A stretch of DNA of 8,161 bases from Desulfuromonadales bacterium (GTDB lineage Bacteria; Desulfobacterota; Desulfuromonadia; Desulfuromonadales; BM103). Within the stretch, counting starts at the first letter, position 1. Each line of letters opens with the position of its first letter. The stretch covers positions 1 through 8,161 of the forward strand of contig DAOWJU010000335.1 of NCBI GenBank assembly GCA_030640215.1, given 5' to 3'. Positions 5,532-8,161 of the stretch are shown piece by piece. The notes under the pieces were generated by a model. That model did not search any database. It saw only the letters and a list, made by a program, of their open reading frames with translations, and was not told the DNA's origin. The translations under genes and the position numbers were made by a program.

Positions 5532-6387
5532 TCTCTTGCAGGGCCTCATTGTCGACTGTGTAGGTCGCCTTGCAATATTCACAGGTCACCTGAGTTTGAT
5601 CAGGCTCCGCAATCAGCTGATCCAGTTCATCGGCTCCCAGGGTGCGCAACAGGCTGAGCGTCTGTTCCTGACTGCAGCTACAGACGAAGGATAAAGGTGT
5701 CGTGGCGAGGGTCTGGTAGGGAAAATCTTCTAAGAGCCGTTCAACGATCTTTTCGGCAGAGAGCCCCTGGCGCAGCAGAGTAGTTGTCGGTGGCAAAGCA
5801 CCAAGTCTTTCTGCAAGGCGATCTGCCAGAGCGTCGTCGGCATCAGGCATCAGTTGTACCAGGAAGCCGCCAGCGGCAACGACTTCGGCCTGTTGGCCCA
5901 GTTCAACCCCTAGGGCGACACTTGACGGTGTCTGTTCCGAGGTGGTGAAATAGTGAGCGAGGTCTTCGGCAATTTCACTGCTGACCAGCTGGACCATGCC
6001 CCGGTAAGGCTCTTTCAGACCAAGATCCTTGACGACGTGCAGAAACCCGGCGCGACCAATAGCCCCGGCAACATCGAAGCGATCATCGCGAGGCGGCAAG
6101 CCCGCTACCGGCACCTTAATGGTTGCCCGCACTTGGCCAAAGGCATCGGCTTCAGCCTGAAGTCGCTTTAGGGGGCCGTTGCCTTCGATGGTCAAGCCGA
6201 TCCGCTGGCGGTCTTTAAGCAGGCTGCCCATGAGCGCCGCTGCCGTTGCCAGCCGACCAACCGCAACAGTCGCAGTCGGGTCGGTTTTTTGCCGCTGCCG
6301 TATTTCCTCAACCAGTGTCGTGGTTTCAGCAACACTGACGCGAATGGCGCCATCGAGGGTCAAAACCCGAATCAGATGATCAGACAT
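5515..6387 (-). CDS. hslO: Redox-regulated molecular chaperone Hsp33
   Basis: Hsp33 is a cytoplasmic holdase chaperone. It is kept inactive by a zinc ion bound to four reduced cysteines and is switched on by oxidation and unfolding. The 290-residue length is typical. The N-terminal core shows VLTLDGAIRVSV, VAVGRLATAAALMGSLLK, IEGNGPLKRLQAEAD and the YFTTSEQTPSSVALGVEL region. The C-terminal redox switch is complete: CSC (Cys236 and Cys238), a 30-residue gap, then CEYC (Cys269 and Cys272), fitting the family's CxC-X(27-32)-CxxC. ATG is at 6385-6387 on the minus strand, with AAGGAGA about 5 nt upstream of it. The gene is a single unit on its strand, divergent from the DUF445 gene and convergent with the lipoprotein gene. 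The otherwise well-conserved VRGYV-like stretch after the first domain reads VRATI here. Confidence 0.95.
   Translation of the reverse strand: MSDHLIRVLTLDGAIRVSVAETTTLVEEIRQRQKTDPTATVAVGRLATAAALMGSLLKDRQRIGLTIEGNGPLKRLQAEADAFGQVRATIKVPVAGLPPRDDRFDVAGAIGRAGFLHVVKDLGLKEPYRGMVQLVSSEIAEDLAHYFTTSEQTPSSVALGVELGQQAEVVAAGGFLVQLMPDADDALADRLAERLGALPPTTTLLRQGLSAEKIVERLLEDFPYQTLATTPLSFVCSCSQEQTLSLLRTLGADELDQLIAEPDQTQVTCEYCKATYTVDNEALQEIRASL
5525..5544. repeat. Inverted repeat across the tail-to-tail junction
   Basis: GCCCTG (5525-5530) and CAGGGC (5539-5544) are perfect 6-bp arms around an 8-nt loop. They span the lipoprotein stop codon while lying in hslO coding sequence. The stem is GC-rich, but no T-run follows on either strand, so it is not a classical terminator. 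It may be a hairpin that helps end or stabilise both mRNAs. Confidence 0.35.
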
Positions 6388-6411
6388 GGAAATCTCCTTA
6401 AATCGACAGGA

Positions 6412-6440
6412 ATCTTAGCCCAAAGCTGACGAGCGGTAAA
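6412..6440 (-). promoter_or_regulatory. Candidate sigma-70-type promoter of hslO
   Basis: On the minus strand, TTTACC (complement of 6435-6440) and TAAGAT (complement of 6412-6417) are separated by exactly 17 nt. Each matches four of six consensus bases. The -10 lies about 25 nt before the hslO ATG, which would leave a short leader carrying the Shine-Dalgarno sequence. I did not find a sigma-32-type CTTGAA / CCCCAT pair, so heat-shock sigma control is not evident. Confidence 0.4.
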
Positions 6441-6460
6441 GGACGATCAGCTGATAATCC
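6441..6460. promoter_or_regulatory. Imperfect 20-bp palindrome, candidate operator between hslO and the DUF445 gene
   Basis: The sequence is GGA-cg-ATCAGCTGAT-aa-TCC: a perfect 10-bp core (6446-6455) plus symmetric GGA/TCC ends, with two mismatched pairs between. It begins directly behind the candidate hslO -35 box (6435-6440) and covers GATAAT (6453-6458), a possible -10 for the DUF445 gene. A dimeric regulator bound here could affect both directions. No -35 box at normal spacing was found for the plus-strand gene. Confidence 0.4.
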
Positions 6461-6476
6461 ATATTGAGAGAATATC

Positions 6477-8072
6477 ATGTTAGAAACCTTCCCCTGGTTG
6501 CCCTACCTGATGCCGCCCCTGCTTGGTGCGCTGATCGGTTATGTGACCAACTACATCGCCATCCGTATGCTCTTCAGGCCATTACATCCCTGGCACCTGT
6601 TTGGCATTCGTATTCCAATGACTCCTGGAATCATTCCTGCCAAGCGTGGTGAACTGGCACAGCGCATGGGTGAGATGGTTGGCTCGCACCTGCTGACGGC
6701 TGATGACGTCCGTCAAACTCTGGAAAAACCGGCCTTCCGGCGCGAACTGAAGGGAGCCGTCAACGATAAACTCAGAGTTTTTCTTGATCGCGACCTTGGC
6801 TCGCTGGACAGTCTGGTCCCGGATAGCTACCAGAAGCGTTTTCGTGAACTGGTCACAACGCTGCAGGGCAAAGTGGTGAGGACCATAACCGACTACTTGT
6901 TCAGCAACGAGTTCGAAAGGCATTTGCGTGGCTTTATTCAGGAGAAAGGTGACGCATTGCTGGCGCGCGACCTGGAAAGTTTTCTGACCCCGGTCCGCTA
7001 TCAGGGTTTGCAGAGTCATCTCGATACGCGTTTGACCACAATCTTACATTCGCCAGAGGCGACCAGAGCTGTCGAGCGGTTTGTCGATGAGCGTCTGGAA
7101 CGACTTTTACAAAGCGACCGTTCCCTGCGTGACCTGCTCCCGGGAGATCTGGTTGAAGTCCTTCTGCAGCAGCTCGAACGCGAAGTACCGCCGCTGCTGG
7201 AGCGATTCGGCGGGATGCTTTACGACCCTGATTTCCGGCAACGTCTGGTTGAAAAGGGTCGACAGGGTATTGATACTTTCCTCGATTCGCTGGGAGGTCT
7301 CTCCGGACTCTTGTCTGGCTTTATGGATCTGGATAAGATTTACGACAAGATCCCGACTTTTCTCGATAAGGCAGGCGAAGAAGTTTCCCACTGGCTGCGC
7401 GAAGAGAAGACCCAGCAGCAGGTGGCCGTTATGCTGCGGGAACGCCTTGAGGGTTTGCTCGACAAACCGTTGAGCGGTTTTCTGGAAAAAGCGCCCTACG
7501 AGAAAGTGGCCGGAGCCAGACGTTACATCAGTGAATGTTCTGTCGAAGTCGTGCAAAGTCGACGGACCACAGAGCTGCTGCTCGGCTTTGCCGATAAAGG
7601 TCTGCAGCAGGTCAAGGATCGTTCGTTTCGCAGCCTGCTTGACGAAAACCTGCCTGCTGACGGTGTAGAACAGATACAAAACGCCCTGGGGGACAAGTTA
7701 CTCAAACTGGCCAGATCTGCCGAAGCAGCGACAACCATTGACGCTGTGATCAAAGACAAACTGGAAGTCTGGATGTTCCAGCGTCCTTTAGGTCGATTGG
7801 CAGAGCGTCTGCCCGCAGACGTCCTCGAAGAACTCGAGGAAGGCCTCTATCGCCAGGTTGGTGAGGTTTTGCAAAAAGAAGTGCCGCCGCTGATCGAAAC
7901 CCTCAACGTAAAGCGCATGGTGGAAGACAAAGTCAACCAGCTTGATATCCGTCAGGTAGAAGGTTTGTTGATGGGAATCATGCAGGAACAATTTAAGTAT
8001 ATCAATCTGTTTGGGGCCATTCTCGGCTTCCTGATCGGTTTTCTCAATCTGGCTGTTTTGTGGATGGCTTAA
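6477..8072 (+). CDS. DUF445 family membrane protein, long form with internal repeats
   Basis: This is a 531-residue protein of the DUF445 family (PF04286), whose function is unknown. The N-terminal membrane segment carries the family signature GALIGYVTNYIAIRMLFRPL (17-36), followed by GIIPAKRGELAQRMG (51-65) and HLLT. A second membrane segment closes the protein (about 510-529, LFGAILGFLIGFLNLAVLW). The roughly 430 residues between are soluble and helical. They consist of about seven repeats of 50-60 residues, each with an acidic amphipathic helix leading into a 'pL..lL' motif, as in RSLRDLLP, KPLSGFLE, RSFRSLLD and RPLGRLAE. With both ends in the membrane, the repeat region would form a large loop on one face. 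ATG 6477 has GAGAG 6 nt upstream. It is longer than the roughly 380-430-residue relatives I recall (YheB, YjiN). Confidence 0.9.
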   Translation: MLETFPWLPYLMPPLLGALIGYVTNYIAIRMLFRPLHPWHLFGIRIPMTPGIIPAKRGELAQRMGEMVGSHLLTADDVRQTLEKPAFRRELKGAVNDKLRVFLDRDLGSLDSLVPDSYQKRFRELVTTLQGKVVRTITDYLFSNEFERHLRGFIQEKGDALLARDLESFLTPVRYQGLQSHLDTRLTTILHSPEATRAVERFVDERLERLLQSDRSLRDLLPGDLVEVLLQQLEREVPPLLERFGGMLYDPDFRQRLVEKGRQGIDTFLDSLGGLSGLLSGFMDLDKIYDKIPTFLDKAGEEVSHWLREEKTQQQVAVMLRERLEGLLDKPLSGFLEKAPYEKVAGARRYISECSVEVVQSRRTTELLLGFADKGLQQVKDRSFRSLLDENLPADGVEQIQNALGDKLLKLARSAEAATTIDAVIKDKLEVWMFQRPLGRLAERLPADVLEELEEGLYRQVGEVLQKEVPPLIETLNVKRMVEDKVNQLDIRQVEGLLMGIMQEQFKYINLFGAILGFLIGFLNLAVLWMA

Positions 8073-8090
8073 TCTGATTTCCAAATCAGA
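8073..8090. repeat. Perfect inverted repeat immediately after the DUF445 stop codon
   Basis: TCTGATTT-CC-AAATCAGA has 8-bp perfect arms around 2 nt, starting at the first base after TAA. As RNA it would form about 6 bp with a 6-nt loop. It is AT-rich and no T-run follows, so it is a weak terminator at best. The dyad could equally be an operator for the next gene. Confidence 0.45.
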
Positions 8091-8100
8091 AACGTACACT

Positions 8101-8129
8101 GCACCGATCCAGAGTTTCTGGATGGGTGC
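8101..8129 (+). terminator. Strong 29-nt hairpin, possible terminator or leader structure
   Basis: GCACC (8101-8105) pairs with GGTGC (8125-8129) and ATCCAGA (8107-8113) with TCTGGAT (8117-8123). This gives 12 base pairs, one G-G mismatch and a GTT loop. A five-T run (8140-8144) starts only after a 10-nt gap, which is too far for a textbook intrinsic terminator. The hairpin may terminate DUF445 transcription inefficiently, act as an RNA stability element, or belong to the leader of the gene starting at 8146. Confidence 0.4.
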
Positions 8130-8145
8130 TAAGGGAAACTTTTTG

Positions 8146-8161
8146 ATGAATTCTCGTTTTC
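8146..8161 (+). CDS. Possible start of a downstream gene (cut by the window edge)
   Basis: ATG 8146 opens a frame reading MNSRF before the window ends. AAGGG (8131-8135) lies about 10 nt upstream and could serve as a Shine-Dalgarno sequence. Five codons are too few to identify a product, and the call depends on the position of this start after the DUF445 gene and its hairpins. Confidence 0.3.

Noticed and set aside
6388..6476. Sigma-32 heat-shock promoter for hslO
   Set aside because: No CTTGAA and CCCCAT-like pair at suitable spacing was found; a sigma-70-like pair fits better.
7107..7679. 190-codon minus-strand open frame opposite the DUF445 gene
   Set aside because: The plus-strand frame has family signatures and internal repeats; the minus frame has none.
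1..8161. CRISPR arrays, insertion sequences, tRNA or rRNA genes, phage or defence genes
   Set aside because: No spaced direct repeats, transposase motifs, terminal inverted repeats or tRNA-like cloverleaf sequences were seen; nearly all of the window is taken up by ordinary chromosomal genes.

Overview
The window looks like chromosomal core-type sequence from a Gram-negative anaerobe, most likely a deltaproteobacterium of the Desulfuromonadales/Geobacter type. That placement is inference from the gene set: a NodT-family outer-membrane efflux lipoprotein, RimO, a membrane-anchored ApbE, a NusG-domain-II protein, a Gx-transporter (PF07456) protein, Hsp33 and a long DUF445 protein. No database search was possible. 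I see no insertion sequence, phage gene, CRISPR array, rRNA or tRNA.

Layout. (1) Positions 1-1575 hold the last 32 codons of an upstream gene with a Pro/Gln/Glu-rich tail, followed with an 8-bp overlap by an outer-membrane efflux lipoprotein. This is the usual end of an RND efflux operon. A terminator-like hairpin lies at 1668-1702. (2) Positions 1798-5531 hold a tightly packed plus-strand operon: rimO (TTG start), apbE (TTG start 2 bp downstream), a NusG-domain-II protein (ATGA overlap), a Gx-transporter family membrane protein (20-bp overlap) and a small lipoprotein (0-bp gap). A candidate extended -10 promoter and a perfect 12-bp palindrome precede rimO. (3) Positions 5515-6387 hold hslO (Hsp33) on the minus strand, which overlaps the lipoprotein gene tail-to-tail by 17 bp. 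(4) Positions 6388-6476 are an 89-bp divergent intergenic region with a candidate hslO promoter and an imperfect 20-bp palindrome. (5) Positions 6477-8072 hold a DUF445 membrane protein with about seven internal repeats. Two strong inverted repeats follow, and a possible new gene starts at 8146.

How the genes may work together. rimO is a ribosomal-protein S12 modification gene. The four genes behind it all encode products that are membrane-bound or exported. ApbE attaches FMN covalently to exported or membrane electron-transfer proteins. The NusG-II and Gx-transporter families recur next to ApbE in flavin-based electron-transfer loci, including, as I recall, the eetA/eetB genes of Gram-positive extracellular electron transfer. 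The most interesting reading of this window is a compact flavin/redox envelope module with an uncharacterised outer-envelope lipoprotein as a possible extra component. The families are visible in the sequence; the shared function is inference.
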